Assembly: GCA_029880855.1 (NCBI GenBank)
Contig: JAOUNS010000014.1
Coordinates: 62,001-126,000 of the forward strand
Source: Gammaproteobacteria bacterium
Lineage (GTDB): Bacteria; Pseudomonadota; Gammaproteobacteria; UBA6429; Thiohalophilaceae
Direction: 5' to 3'
Length of the DNA: 64,000 bases
Shown: one piece after another, positions 17,759 through 26,979 of the stretch
Position numbering within the stretch: position 1 is the stretch's first letter
Layout: every line of letters begins with the position of its first letter
Made by a program: the position numbers and the translations under genes
Notes under the pieces: generated by a model
Told to the model about the DNA's origin: nothing
Databases searched by the model: none
Seen by the model: the letters and a program-made list of their open reading frames with translations, nothing else

Positions 17759-18895
17759 TTAGTCCGGGGTGGACAGTTGTTGCTGGATTGACCTGGCCAG
17801 ATCCAGCGCCGATTCCACTTTGTCAGCCAGTACATTGAAATGGCCCATTTTCCTGCCGGGGCGCGCCTCATGTTTGCCGTACAGGTGCAGTTTGACATTA
17901 GGGTGTGACAGCAGTTTTTCCCACTTGGGCGGCCGGCCGCCATGCCACAGATCACCCAGCATATTTACCATCACCACCGGTGACAAGAGGCGGGTATCTC
18001 CCAGCGGCAGACCGCAGACGGCGCGGACCTGTTGTTCAAACTGGGAGGTGGCCGTCGCATCCAGCGTGTAGTGACCGCTGTTATGGGGACGGGGGGCGAT
18101 CTCGTTGACCAGTAACTTGCCCCCGGAGACAAAGAACTCCACTGCCATTACGCCCACATACTCCAGGGCGTCGGCGATGCCAATAGCCATGTCGACAGCC
18201 TGTTGGCAGAGCTTTGCGTCAACCCGGGCCGGGACGATACTCACATCCAGGATACCGTTTACATGGCTGTTTTCACCCACCGGGAAGGTGACCGTTTCCC
18301 CATTGGCGCTGCGGGCCAGTACCACGGAGATCTCCGCATCCAGCGGCACCCGTTGTTCCAGCACACATTCATTGCCGCCCAGAGCGGCCCAGCCGTTTTT
18401 CAGATCCGGCTCACCGGCCACACTGTACTGGCCCTTGCCGTCATAACCAAAGCGGGACACCTTTAAGATGGCCGGGGCGGGAATGGTTGTCAGCGCCGGT
18501 GTCAGATCGGCATCGGCGCGGATAATCGCAAAGGGGGCGGTGGGAAAGCCGTTGTCGCGCAGAAAGGTCTTTTCGTGGCTGCGATCCTGGGTAATGGTCA
18601 CTGCGCGGGCGCCGGGACGGACCGGCAGGTTGGCTGCCAGGGTCTCCAGGATCGCGGCCGGGATATTCTCAAATTCAGTGGTAATGGCGGCGCAGGTTTG
18701 CTCCAGACGGGTCAGCGCGGCCGCATCGTCATAGGCGGCGCAGAGGTGCTCGGTGGCCAGTTTTCCGGCCGGGCTGTGGGGATCGGGGTCCAGCACCACC
18801 ACTTCATAGCCCATATTCCGGGCCGCCACCGTGAACATACGGCCCAGCTGGCCGCCGCCGAGCATACCGAGCGTGGCGCCGGGCAGGATCATCAT
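17759..18895 (-). CDS. purK: N5-carboxyaminoimidazole ribonucleotide synthase
   Basis: 378 residues. An ATP-grasp enzyme of purine synthesis that uses ATP and bicarbonate to carboxylate AIR on N5. The N-terminus [12 protein letters not shown] is diagnostic. The ATP-grasp segments [12 protein letters not shown] and [18 protein letters not shown] are intact. Its start overlaps the purE stop by four bases, so the pair is translationally coupled and its product is passed to PurE. Confidence 0.97.
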   Translation of the reverse strand: MMILPGATLGMLGGGQLGRMFTVAARNMGYEVVVLDPDPHSPAGKLATEHLCAAYDDAAALTRLEQTCAAITTEFENIPAAILETLAANLPVRPGARAVTITQDRSHEKTFLRDNGFPTAPFAIIRADADLTPALTTIPAPAILKVSRFGYDGKGQYSVAGEPDLKNGWAALGGNECVLEQRVPLDAEISVVLARSANGETVTFPVGENSHVNGILDVSIVPARVDAKLCQQAVDMAIGIADALEYVGVMAVEFFVSGGKLLVNEIAPRPHNSGHYTLDATATSQFEQQVRAVCGLPLGDTRLLSPVVMVNMLGDLWHGGRPPKWEKLLSHPNVKLHLYGKHEARPGRKMGHFNVLADKVESALDLARSIQQQLSTPD

Positions 18896-19380
18896 TTGGG
18901 CAGTTTCATGGCGCGCACAGCGGCACGCTGTTTCTTGCGGAAATCGGCCAGCTTTTTCGCATATTTCGCCTCATGACCGGCCAGCAGGGCGGCGGCGAAC
19001 AGACCGGCATTGGCCGCGCCGGCCTCACCAATGGCAAAGGTGGCCACCGGAATGCCCTTGGGCATCTGCACAATGGAAAGCAGGGAATCCAGCCCCTTCA
19101 GGGCGCGGGAGACGACCGGTACACCCAGCACCGGCACGATGGTCTTGGCCGCCAGCATCCCCGGTAAATGGGCCGAACCACCTGCCCCCGCAATAATGCA
19201 TTTCAGGCCGCGTTCCTCGGCCTTCTCGGCGTATTCATATAACAGATCCGGTGTGCGGTGGGCAGACACCACCTTCGCCTCATAGGGAATGCCGAACTGC
19301 TCCAGCATCTCCACGGCATGACTCATGACTTTCCAGTCACTGTTACTGCCCATGACAACACCCACAACAGGTTTTTTCAT
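18892..19380 (-). CDS. purE: N5-carboxyaminoimidazole ribonucleotide mutase
   Basis: 162 residues, the normal class I PurE length. It converts N5-CAIR to CAIR in purine synthesis. Motifs include [22 protein letters not shown] and the glycine-rich [11 protein letters not shown]. The frame is open further upstream, but MKKPVVGVV is the right start: GGAAGGCAGGAA precedes it and homology begins there. The four-base overlap with purK makes a two-gene operon. Confidence 0.97.
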   Translation of the reverse strand: MKKPVVGVVMGSNSDWKVMSHAVEMLEQFGIPYEAKVVSAHRTPDLLYEYAEKAEERGLKCIIAGAGGSAHLPGMLAAKTIVPVLGVPVVSRALKGLDSLLSIVQMPKGIPVATFAIGEAGAANAGLFAAALLAGHEAKYAKKLADFRKKQRAAVRAMKLPK

Positions 19381-19854
19381 CTCTATTCCTGCCTTCCCGA
19401 AACGGGAAAAACCAGTCTCCAATCGCGAAAACCGCGCATTATACCCGTTTTGGCAGGTTTTTATACGGTTTTGGCGTGCAGGTTGGTTAAGGTTTAACCA
19501 TTTGACGACGAACTCAAATGCGTTTTTTGGAGATGCTGAGGTCACGTAAAGGCAGGATTCTACTCACCCTGGTTGATGCGGGGGAGGCGATATCAAAATT
19601 GACGAATTTCGTTCGCTGCTGCGCAGTTAATTGAATAAATATGGCTAATACCGGATAACCAGATAATCAGATTTGATTTAACACGATTGTGTTTGTACAC
19701 GGAGCAGATCATTGTACAGTGGGTGCGTGACCAAGGTGGCAGTAACCGTTGCCGGATGTTCCTGGCGGGAGATTGCTTGTGGTATAGAAAACAGGGCACC
19801 ATTGACTGGTTTATTTAATCGCTGCGGGATAGAAAAAAAAGGGAGTGTCATGCA
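19381..19854. other. 474-base intergenic region between divergent genes
   Basis: It holds the presumed promoters of purEK and of the TPR-like gene. A short GCTGCTGCGCAG tract near 19614 resembles the outer end of the 7.2-kb repeat but is too short to call. No RNA gene, convincing small reading frame or terminator was seen. Confidence 0.5.
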
Positions 19855-20628
19855 ATGAATAACACGCATACCGGATTGAGTATTTGTCCGCCCCATGTCC
19901 TAAAGTCGCTGATGATCAGTGTTCTGTTGCTGTTGTCGTTTGCGGTCTACACCGATGATTTAATGTCGGCCGGTGATCAGAAGTATCAGGCCGGGAAGTT
20001 TGACGAGGCTCATACTCTTTATGTCAAGTCGATAGAGGCGAATCCCAATAATCTGTCTGGCTGGTATAATCTGGCGCGGACGACTTATATGCAGAATGCG
20101 GACAAATCCGGCGAGCTGTCCTGTGAGCCGGAACAGAATTTCCAATTCGAAGTGCTCTATTTTCTGACTCGGGCTGCAGAAATAGATGGCAAAAAAGTAC
20201 AGTCACTGCTGGGGCGACAGGAAGCAGGCTTCGACAAATTCAAGCAGACCGGGTTATTTGGCAAATGGCGGGAGACACTGGTTTCTTATTCAGGCAAAAG
20301 TCTGGCAGGGCTGTTGTTGAAAAAAGACTGGATGCCCTATATCAACGATTTTCCCGCGCTGGAATACAAGTTTGCACAGGACGGGAAACTCTATCAGGTG
20401 GACATGCACGGTGAAACTGCATTGGGAACATGGCAAGTCTCCGAGCAATCGATTTTGGTTGTTCATCCTGGGAAGCCGGCAGTCAAATATCAACGGGTAA
20501 ATACAAAGAGTTATTTTTTTCAAGGCAAGATGTATTTCATGCAATTGCAGCTGAAACCGGACAATCCGGATATGCCGTTACTGCTGTTGGGGCCTCGCCA
20601 CGGGGATTGCGGTGAATATAATTACTGA
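19855..20628 (+). CDS. Secreted protein with one TPR-like motif
   Basis: 257 residues. The N-terminal hydrophobic segment (SLMISVLLLLSFAV) is a signal peptide or anchor. A TPR-like helix pair follows (GDQKYQAGKFDEAHTLYVKS, then NNLSGWYNLARTTY). The C-terminal half is an unrecognised beta-rich domain ending GPRHGDCGEYNY. A GGGAG ribosome site supports this start. No operon partner on this strand. Function unknown. Confidence 0.65.
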   Translation: MNNTHTGLSICPPHVLKSLMISVLLLLSFAVYTDDLMSAGDQKYQAGKFDEAHTLYVKSIEANPNNLSGWYNLARTTYMQNADKSGELSCEPEQNFQFEVLYFLTRAAEIDGKKVQSLLGRQEAGFDKFKQTGLFGKWRETLVSYSGKSLAGLLLKKDWMPYINDFPALEYKFAQDGKLYQVDMHGETALGTWQVSEQSILVVHPGKPAVKYQRVNTKSYFFQGKMYFMQLQLKPDNPDMPLLLLGPRHGDCGEYNY

Positions 20629-20686
20629 TTCAGCACGATGGCACACAGGCAACGGACAGGCAGGGAGTCTCCGCGAGCAAGTTTGG

Positions 20687-21493
20687 TTAATAGTACAAAA
20701 TCAGTCCTATTGAGAAGCGGGTGTCGGTTTTACTGTCGAGACGAAAGGCATAGTTGTGCCGGGTCAACTCAAAGCCATAGCGAGTGATTAGTCCGTGTGG
20801 ATTGGTTTCGCCGGCGCTTAACACACCAAAACCTGCGCCGGATTCCTCGACTTCTCCCCTGAAAGGATAGTCTGTGCCGGCAAGCGTGGTGTTCCCTGTC
20901 AAATGGTGTGTTGCCTGAAAGAGTTTGCCGTAAGCCACGCTGTTGTCCGGATTGCGATAACCAAACAGGAGCTGTATCCCCTGATAGTTGTTATTCGCTC
21001 GATAGCCGTTCCCATTATTGTCATTGGTATAACTGTTTTTAATATTGCTGATATCAAATTCAATGGCAGCGGAAAAATTGCCCGGTTTTGCCTGATTCGC
21101 AGGTTGACCGACAAACTGGTATTTCAAACCGATCATCCCGACGCGTACCTCGCGTGTGTTTTCGTTGTCTTTGTATGTGGCATCAATTGTTATCGAGCCA
21201 TCCAGTCTGTCAGCCAGGCCGAAACTGCCGTCAAGATGTGTGATGAGGTTGTTATCAAGTTCCGGGGCGTCAGTGTTTGCCGGAGTGGTGTCATAGTCCG
21301 GTGAAAGTTCGGCCTTGGTAATACCGCTCAGGCTAAAAGTGAAACTGCTGTGGTCCTTGCCATTGCTTTCGGGCGAGGAGTGGTGTCGATGGGGTAAATC
21401 GATCAGGATGGGGACGGCCACGCAGGCTGTCAGGAGTTGGCTGAAGCAACTGATAATCACGATACGGATAAACAGCATGGTTCGGGATCGCAT
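20687..21493 (-). CDS. Putative outer-membrane lipoprotein
   Basis: 268 residues. The signal peptide ends in the lipobox LLTAC (cysteine about residue 24), so it should be lipidated. The mature part is rich in alternating strands typical of transporter-like or DUF-type barrels (VGMIGLKYQFVG, SAAIEFDISNI, IQLLFGYRN) and ends GLILYY. It may form or cap a small outer-membrane barrel. No family is named and no neighbours share its strand. Confidence 0.65.
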   Translation of the reverse strand: MRSRTMLFIRIVIISCFSQLLTACVAVPILIDLPHRHHSSPESNGKDHSSFTFSLSGITKAELSPDYDTTPANTDAPELDNNLITHLDGSFGLADRLDGSITIDATYKDNENTREVRVGMIGLKYQFVGQPANQAKPGNFSAAIEFDISNIKNSYTNDNNGNGYRANNNYQGIQLLFGYRNPDNSVAYGKLFQATHHLTGNTTLAGTDYPFRGEVEESGAGFGVLSAGETNPHGLITRYGFELTRHNYAFRLDSKTDTRFSIGLILYY

Positions 21494-21790
21494 ATACCCT
21501 CCAATCAGTACCTCGCTGAATATTAGGTCATACCGGTAAACCTGCTGTGATCCAGCTCAATAAAAGACCAAATACCGGCCAGGTTAAACGGCGAGGGTGT
21601 TTAAAACATGACATGGCATTGTGCGGTGTGCTGCGGGTTAATTGAGTCCGGTTGTCAGGATTGACGTGTGGTCTTGATGGTCGATGTGAAGTTGCGGAAA
21701 AGAATCGGTTCACGGTCCGAAAGCGGTGAGCGATTGCGGCATTTTTTGCTAATATCTATCTGACACATGGGACTGACAAGGCGGGAATGT

Positions 21791-22162
21791 ATGTTGGAAA
21801 ATCTGGTTAAACTGGCGCAGAAAATTACCGGGCTGAAACCGGTTGTGCATGTTGCAATCTTCGGTTTTATCTGTCTGTTGGTTTATGCCATCCTGTTTGC
21901 CATGCCGACCAAAACCAATCTCTATTTGATTCCGGGAATATTGGGACTGACCTGGTGTTTGTTATATTTAACATTGATTTCCGCTTTTCAGCGCCTGCCC
22001 CAAAAACCGCTGTCAGATGACCATTTTATTACCAAACTAAAACTGTCTGTCACCAGGGGATTCTATTATTTATTAGCTACGGCATTCATCATCATGAGCA
22101 TAACGGTGGTGTCGTTTACCTTTCGATTGTTCGGTATATGGAGCAAGGATTACTCGGTCTAG
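21791..22162 (+). CDS. Small membrane protein, unknown
   Basis: About 123 residues with three membrane spans (about 20-40, 46-66 and 95-115). This ATG has AAGGCGGGA five bases upstream; another ATG lies 24 bases earlier. No family is recognised. It is first in a run of membrane genes on the plus strand (to 23.4 kb), each with its own ribosome site. The run is possibly a loose operon. Confidence 0.6.
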   Translation: MLENLVKLAQKITGLKPVVHVAIFGFICLLVYAILFAMPTKTNLYLIPGILGLTWCLLYLTLISAFQRLPQKPLSDDHFITKLKLSVTRGFYYLLATAFIIMSITVVSFTFRLFGIWSKDYSV

Positions 22163-22194
22163 GCGCTTGATGTGACTGACGGCGGCCGACAAAA

Positions 22195-22692
22195 ATGAAC
22201 AATGACATGGCACAGGTTGAGTTAACAATGATGCAAAAAATAAAACGTCTGGCGGCGTTACTGGTCATGGTCTGCTTTTTTCTGCCATTGGCGCAATGTC
22301 AGTGGTCAGTGCCTGTGACAGATGTTGAGCAAAATACTCCCCGGGCGCCGGAGACCAAACCAGCCGAAACACATACCGATATCATCATTGCTGTGAATGC
22401 GTTCAGGAAGGCGGCGCCGGCTGACTTGACCTTGCTGATGGTCTTTCTCTGGCCATTGTTGGCGGTATTATTGACGGCCTTGTTCAAATCGCGCCCTCTG
22501 TTGAACAGCCTGATTGTGCTGTCACCCTTTTTATGTGCTTTCAGCCTGTATTACATGAGCCTGGTCCTGTCGCTGGGAAAAATTCTGTATGGCGGCTACC
22601 TGTGGATCCTGTCGATGTTCGTGTTCACCGGTATTTGTTTAATTGAGCTGGTGCAACTGGTCAAACAGATTCTGCAACGACGCGGTCAATGA
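22195..22692 (+). CDS. Small membrane protein, unknown
   Basis: Up to 165 residues. An N-terminal hydrophobic segment ending PLAQC could be a signal or first span. A polar loop and three C-terminal spans follow (about 79-97, 101-120, 130-155). Internal ATGs at codons 5 and 12 are alternative starts; the latter gives MMQKIKRLAALLVM. No family is recognised. It lies between two other orphan membrane genes. Confidence 0.55.
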   Translation: MNNDMAQVELTMMQKIKRLAALLVMVCFFLPLAQCQWSVPVTDVEQNTPRAPETKPAETHTDIIIAVNAFRKAAPADLTLLMVFLWPLLAVLLTALFKSRPLLNSLIVLSPFLCAFSLYYMSLVLSLGKILYGGYLWILSMFVFTGICLIELVQLVKQILQRRGQ

Positions 22693-22726
22693 ATCGGTTG
22701 GTGATCAATCAAGAGCGAGAATCAGG

Positions 22727-23389
22727 ATGAACAGGTTCATTCTGCTGCTGCAAATTCTGGTCCCGGTGTCACTGATGAGTATGATCATCGGTCATACCGG
22801 CGCCGGGGATCTGAACTGGATGGCGAATCAGATCAGCAGTTATGCCGCGCACGCCCCGCTGGATTATTTTGTTACTGCAGCCATGCTGTTCTCCGCTGTT
22901 GTGCTGGTGATGCTGGGCATGTTGGTGACCCGATACCGGGTGTTCGGTGAAAACTATTTTGCAGATATCATCCCGTTGTTGGCCGGTGCGGCGGCGGCGG
23001 GATTGTTACTGTTGGCAACCTTTGAAGAAACAGCAAGAAATCTGCATAGCCTGCGACGGGCCGGATTTACTGCTGTCCGCAGCCAAACGTTTCATGATGC
23101 AGGTCTGCTGCTCTTTTACTATGGTTCTCTGTTGCTGGTGATGCTGATTGGCGGTTTGTGTTTGGTTGGTCGGCAGGCCGTTGGGAGCAGGGTGAAAGGC
23201 GCCGTGATCTTTCTGTTGGGACCGCTGTCATTTATCTTGATGACAACGAAGTGGCCAAAATTGCTTGGTCTGGCCGGGCCGACAGTGGGGCTGAACCAGC
23301 GGGCGGCATTATTTTGCCTGTGGTTGTCAATCGCACTGTGCATCTATGTCGCCAGTCAGCGTATGCGTATTACCGATCATGCGGAATGA
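22727..23389 (+). CDS. DUF998-like integral membrane protein
   Basis: About 220 residues with six predicted spans. The pattern NQISSYAAHAPLDYFVTAAM near residue 30 and the late WPKLLGLAGPTVGLNQRAAL resemble DUF998 proteins (family assignment from memory). The ATG follows CAGG closely, and the frame is also open 84 bases upstream into the preceding gene. Function of the family is unknown. Confidence 0.6.
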   Translation: MNRFILLLQILVPVSLMSMIIGHTGAGDLNWMANQISSYAAHAPLDYFVTAAMLFSAVVLVMLGMLVTRYRVFGENYFADIIPLLAGAAAAGLLLLATFEETARNLHSLRRAGFTAVRSQTFHDAGLLLFYYGSLLLVMLIGGLCLVGRQAVGSRVKGAVIFLLGPLSFILMTTKWPKLLGLAGPTVGLNQRAALFCLWLSIALCIYVASQRMRITDHAE

Positions 23390-23517
23390 AGCGATCGTCA
23401 TGTATTGACACGCAGTGATTAGTCGGCGGGCTGTCCGGTTGCTGGTTGGTCAGCGTGAAAGTCCGGTCTATATTAATAAGTATTCCTTCATGACACATAA
23501 CGGGCGAGGTGATGAAA

Positions 23518-24021
23518 ATGTCAGGCATTCTTAACAAAGTATATTTACCGTTTTGCTTTTTGTTACCGGCTTTTTCAGTTGGTGCCGCTGATGTGGTATC
23601 CGACAAGAGTATCGGTATGGAACTGGCGCGGGATATCGCCAATGAAACCGTACTGGCCTGTCGAGCACAGGGCTATCACGTCAGTGCCGTGGTGGTGGAT
23701 CGCTTTGGGCTGCTGCGGGCCGCCTTGCGCGATGATCTGGCTTCGCGCTTTACCCTGGAGATTGCCGAGCGCAAGGCCAATATGACAGTAATGGCCTGGA
23801 CCGATAGTGGCGCCTTCCGCAAGGCGCGGGGTGACATCCGCCCTGAGCTGAATCATATCGACGGGGTGATTGTAATGGAAGGTGGCATAAAGATTGTCGC
23901 CGCCGGTTATAACCTGGGTGCAGTGGGCGTCAGTGGTGCACCGGGTGGCGACAAGGATGCGGCCTGCGCACGCAAAGGGCTGGAGAAATTGCGTGAACGG
24001 ATCGAGTTTTCGGTTGAATAG
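23518..24021 (+). CDS. Exported GlcG/HbpS-family heme-binding-like protein
   Basis: About 167 residues. A signal peptide ends near VGAAD, so the protein is periplasmic. The domain has the family features ARDIANETVLACRAQGYHVSAVVVDRFG, AERKA, the central GVIVMEGG and the late GVSGAPGGDKD. HbpS binds heme and GlcG has no settled activity. Three closely spaced starts exist; this ATG has the best ribosome spacing (GAGG about nine bases away). It appears monocistronic. Confidence 0.85.
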   Translation: MSGILNKVYLPFCFLLPAFSVGAADVVSDKSIGMELARDIANETVLACRAQGYHVSAVVVDRFGLLRAALRDDLASRFTLEIAERKANMTVMAWTDSGAFRKARGDIRPELNHIDGVIVMEGGIKIVAAGYNLGAVGVSGAPGGDKDAACARKGLEKLRERIEFSVE

Positions 24022-24110
24022 AACTCGCGTTCCGGCTGTAATGATGCCTTGCAATAAATTGACAACTCAGGGAAAAGAAGCTGCTTAAAAAGTTAATAAC
24101 AGTTGGAACC

Positions 24111-24317
24111 ATGCTGACCGGTATCTGCACGGTATTGTGGGGCGTTTGGGTGATTATCTCGGGTCAGTTTGTCTGGGGCGGTAACTATACACCGGAGGGC
24201 AGGGATAGCGGGATCGTGATTTTTGCGATTATTGCAGGGTGTATCGCTGTCGGCTGGGGCTGTCATGAATTAAAACTGGACACGCAAACTCTGACGGATA
24301 CATCAGATTCTTCCTGA
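24111..24317 (+). CDS. Small two-span membrane protein
   Basis: 68 residues with spans at about 1-20 and 33-50 and an acidic tail. The frame stays open 48 bases upstream, where a CTG could start it with a basic leader. It resembles the next gene in layout (GTM...VLWGVWVI versus GTI...VLWSVWLL), suggesting a tandem duplication. Unknown function. Confidence 0.5.
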   Translation: MLTGICTVLWGVWVIISGQFVWGGNYTPEGRDSGIVIFAIIAGCIAVGWGCHELKLDTQTLTDTSDSS

Positions 24318-24372
24318 ATTTGTTTTGTTGCATAGCAGGGATAACATATTCGATGCAGCGGAGGATATTGCG

Positions 24373-24609
24373 GTGAAGATTATAGGGACAATTTTCAATC
24401 TATGCATCTTCCTGGCCGGGTGCGCCATGGTGCTATGGTCGGTCTGGTTGCTCAAGCCATTTAGCATTATTTGGGGAGATTTGCACATACCGGACGACGA
24501 GTACTGGGCACAAATAGTCTATTTTTTCCTGCTGGGAACTGTAGCGATTAACTCCACGTATGAAGAACTGCTCCATATGTATGATTCGTTTATCGGGAAA
24601 TTGAAATAA
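24373..24609 (+). CDS. Small two-span membrane protein
   Basis: 78 residues starting at GTG with GGAGGAT seven bases before it, which is better supported than an ATG 48 bases upstream. Spans are at about 4-28 and 49-66, followed by an acidic amphipathic tail. It is similar in layout to the preceding small protein. Unknown function. Confidence 0.55.
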   Translation: MKIIGTIFNLCIFLAGCAMVLWSVWLLKPFSIIWGDLHIPDDEYWAQIVYFFLLGTVAINSTYEELLHMYDSFIGKLK

Positions 24610-24734
24610 GTCGTTGGATATTCTGTTTGCCGCCGGCGCTGTTTAATCGGTGTGGTTTGATTGTCAGGATTATCAATCGAGGTAAAGAGGCAAGTCGCCA
24701 TATATTCTGGTCACCTTATGTGCATGACATTACG

Positions 24735-25130
24735 ATGACACATCTTATCCTGTTCGACGGTGAATGCGGCCTGTGTCATCGTTCGGTGCAGTTTGTCTTG
24801 CGTTACGATCAGGGAAAATATTTCAAATTTGCCGCCATGCAATCCGCCATTGGGCAGCGCATCCTGCAGGAGTTGCAGATGCCTGCGGAAGATTATGCCA
24901 GCTTCCTGTATATCGAAAAGGGATCGGTATACCAAAAAAGTACCGCCGTGATGAAAATTGCGTGGCGACTGTCCTGGCCGGCCCGCTTGTTACTGGTATT
25001 GGCTGTTATTCCACGCCGGTTGCGGGATTGGGGCTATGATCAGATTGCCGGTCATCGATTTTACTGGTTTGGAAAGCGCGACATATGCCAATTAATCGAC
25101 AATACAGACAAGGATCGGTTTATCGAATGA
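24735..25130 (+). CDS. DCC-family thiol-disulfide oxidoreductase (DUF393)
   Basis: 131 residues. The N-terminal FDGECGLCHRSV contains the DGxCxxC redox motif (cysteines near 11 and 14) of DCC proteins, predicted thioredoxin-like. The C-terminus YDQIAGHRFYWFGKR is typical of the family. The stop overlaps the next ATG, and that gene in turn overlaps a membrane gene: a coupled three-gene unit. DCC domains are often associated with HTTM-type membrane proteins, which the third gene resembles. Confidence 0.88.
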   Translation: MTHLILFDGECGLCHRSVQFVLRYDQGKYFKFAAMQSAIGQRILQELQMPAEDYASFLYIEKGSVYQKSTAVMKIAWRLSWPARLLLVLAVIPRRLRDWGYDQIAGHRFYWFGKRDICQLIDNTDKDRFIE

Positions 25131-25582
25131 TGAAGACAATACAACTGTTATTGCCTGCACTTGTCCCGGCCTGGAATTTTTTTGACAGCATCGGCCCTTC
25201 ACCACGTATCCACTACCAGTTGCTGGATGGACAATCAAAACCAGTATCAGACTGGTGTGAATATCATCCCCGGCCACAGCATGTTTCATTTGGCAAAATG
25301 TTGCGGCGTATGGTGTGGAATCCCCGCTGGAATGAAACTCTGTTTCTGGTGAGTTGTGCGGAACGACTGTTGGCGGAACCCACCGCTCATAGTGAACACG
25401 AAATATTCAAACGCATTGCCCGGACATTGTTACAACAGCCTGAGCCGTTGCCCAGAGAGCAACAACTGCGCTTCAGGATAGTGTTGCTTTACCGTGAAGG
25501 CAGTGAGTTAATCGAAGAAACCGCCTATGAATCCGGTATGGTGGCAATGACTGCGTTGCAGGAAACGGTGACAACCGCATGA
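25127..25582 (+). CDS. Uncharacterised middle gene of the DCC cassette
   Basis: About 151 residues, starting ATGATG overlapped with the upstream stop. The N-terminus is mildly hydrophobic, but there is no clear membrane span. Conserved-looking features are FFDSIGPSPRIHYQL, CEYHPRP, MVWNPRWNETLFLVSCAERL and the C-terminal RFRIVLLYREG. No named family is recognised. The overlaps on both sides bind it to the DCC oxidoreductase and the membrane protein. Confidence 0.75.
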   Translation: MMKTIQLLLPALVPAWNFFDSIGPSPRIHYQLLDGQSKPVSDWCEYHPRPQHVSFGKMLRRMVWNPRWNETLFLVSCAERLLAEPTAHSEHEIFKRIARTLLQQPEPLPREQQLRFRIVLLYREGSELIEETAYESGMVAMTALQETVTTA

Positions 25583-26265
25583 TCCTGATGCTGGACAGCG
25601 CCATGCGCGCCACCGGGTTCATGCTTGGTTTTGCCTTTGTGCTGCAAAGTCTGGAACATATCCGATCATTTCAAAATGAGCAGTTGATCTTTTTGCCGCG
25701 CCTGTTGTTGGCCCTGTTGCTGATGGCCGGGTTCCAGCCGTTGTGGGTTACCGGCGGTTTATTGTTACTCTACATCATTGCCCTGCATCGCTTTCAGGGA
25801 CCCTACAATGGTGGGGCGGATCGCATGGGGCTGTTGATCCTTTGTTGTTTGTTCCTCGCGTACTTGTTACCCCCAGGATATTGGCGAGAAGTGGTGTTTG
25901 GTTATCTGGCCCTGCAATTATTACTCTCTTATTTTGTTGCCGGACTGGTCAAGGTCGTGAATCCTGACTGGCGCAGCGGTACCGCACTGTGTGATGTCTT
26001 TCGTTTTTCCGCCTATCCGGTCAGCGAATCACTCAGGGTATATGCAGATGCACCCCGATTAATGTGGCTGATGGGGTGGCTGGTAATGATTCTGGAATTG
26101 TTGTTTCCCCTGTCGATGTTTGCCGGTCGCGGTCTGCTGGTCATGCTGGGTTTGACCGCGGCTTTTCACTTTGCCAATGCCTGTCTGTTCGGATTGAATC
26201 GGTTTTTCTGGGTCTGGATCGCCGCATATCCGTCTATACTCTGGTTACAGTCACGCATCATGTAA
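25579..26265 (+). CDS. HTTM-like integral membrane protein
   Basis: 228 residues with six or seven spans and short loops. The segment SYFVAGLVKVVNPDWRSGTAL matches HTTM/DoxX-like proteins, where the Y-x-G-K-x-x-x-x-W-x-G-x-A pattern is typical. The late HFANACLFGLNRFFW is also characteristic. HTTM domains are related to the vitamin K-dependent carboxylase membrane domain. Its ATG overlaps the preceding stop. Probably works with the DCC protein in a membrane redox or modification reaction; the substrate is unknown. Confidence 0.78.
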   Translation: MILMLDSAMRATGFMLGFAFVLQSLEHIRSFQNEQLIFLPRLLLALLLMAGFQPLWVTGGLLLLYIIALHRFQGPYNGGADRMGLLILCCLFLAYLLPPGYWREVVFGYLALQLLLSYFVAGLVKVVNPDWRSGTALCDVFRFSAYPVSESLRVYADAPRLMWLMGWLVMILELLFPLSMFAGRGLLVMLGLTAAFHFANACLFGLNRFFWVWIAAYPSILWLQSRIM

Positions 26266-26277
26266 GCGAGGTCGATC

Positions 26278-26979
26278 ATGCCGTGGAAAAGAATGGTTTG
26301 CAGTCTGCAGTTGTTGCTGTATGCCGGACTGGTGACTGCCGGTGAGCCCTTTGACTGGTTATCACGCGAACTGGTGGAGTCTTCACCTGTGGGTGATATC
26401 GAGGTTTTATATAATAAAAAACACAGCAAGATACTGAACCGACGTATTGTTGAGGAAGGTGAAGAGGCGATCACTGTTCTCAGTACGCGCATTGATTCAC
26501 AGTCCGATACGATCTATGAAGTCGAATATTACGCCGGTCCCAGTGTCGATCCTTCATTTACCATTTATAAAATTACCGCCGGAAAACGCAAGGAGATTGG
26601 CGGTTTTGGGGCAACCAGGGTGATTATCCCCGGCAATGGACATCTGTATTCTTCCGGTCATACCAATACCGTTTTTGATGAAAGACGAAAATATAAACTG
26701 GACGGGGACAAACTCGTTGAAATTAAGCAACCCTATTACTATGTCGGACTGAAATCGACAGTCAGGCAAGAGATAAAAATCTATGCAACACAGAAGTTGC
26801 AAAATGAAGTGGCCAGATTGACACCCGGCGCGGAAATTGAAGTGTTGCTGAATGACGACAAGTATTACCTGATTCGCACCCAATTCGGTTTATTGGGCTG
26901 GTATAAACTGACAGACGTTCAGCCCGCCGGTCTGGACCACAAATCAGTTATTCCCGGTCTGTATTATAAGGGTGATTAA
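26278..26979 (+). CDS. Secreted protein with SH3-like C-terminal domain
   Basis: 233 residues. A signal peptide ends near VTAG. The middle is beta-rich (VLSTRIDSQSDTIYEVEYYAG), and the C-terminus (TPGAEIEVLLNDDKYYLIRTQFGLLGWYKL) looks like a bacterial SH3 fold. SH3b domains often bind peptidoglycan peptides. GAGG precedes the ATG. Its end overlaps the convergent downstream gene by four bases. Function unknown. Confidence 0.6.
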   Translation: MPWKRMVCSLQLLLYAGLVTAGEPFDWLSRELVESSPVGDIEVLYNKKHSKILNRRIVEEGEEAITVLSTRIDSQSDTIYEVEYYAGPSVDPSFTIYKITAGKRKEIGGFGATRVIIPGNGHLYSSGHTNTVFDERRKYKLDGDKLVEIKQPYYYVGLKSTVRQEIKIYATQKLQNEVARLTPGAEIEVLLNDDKYYLIRTQFGLLGWYKLTDVQPAGLDHKSVIPGLYYKGD

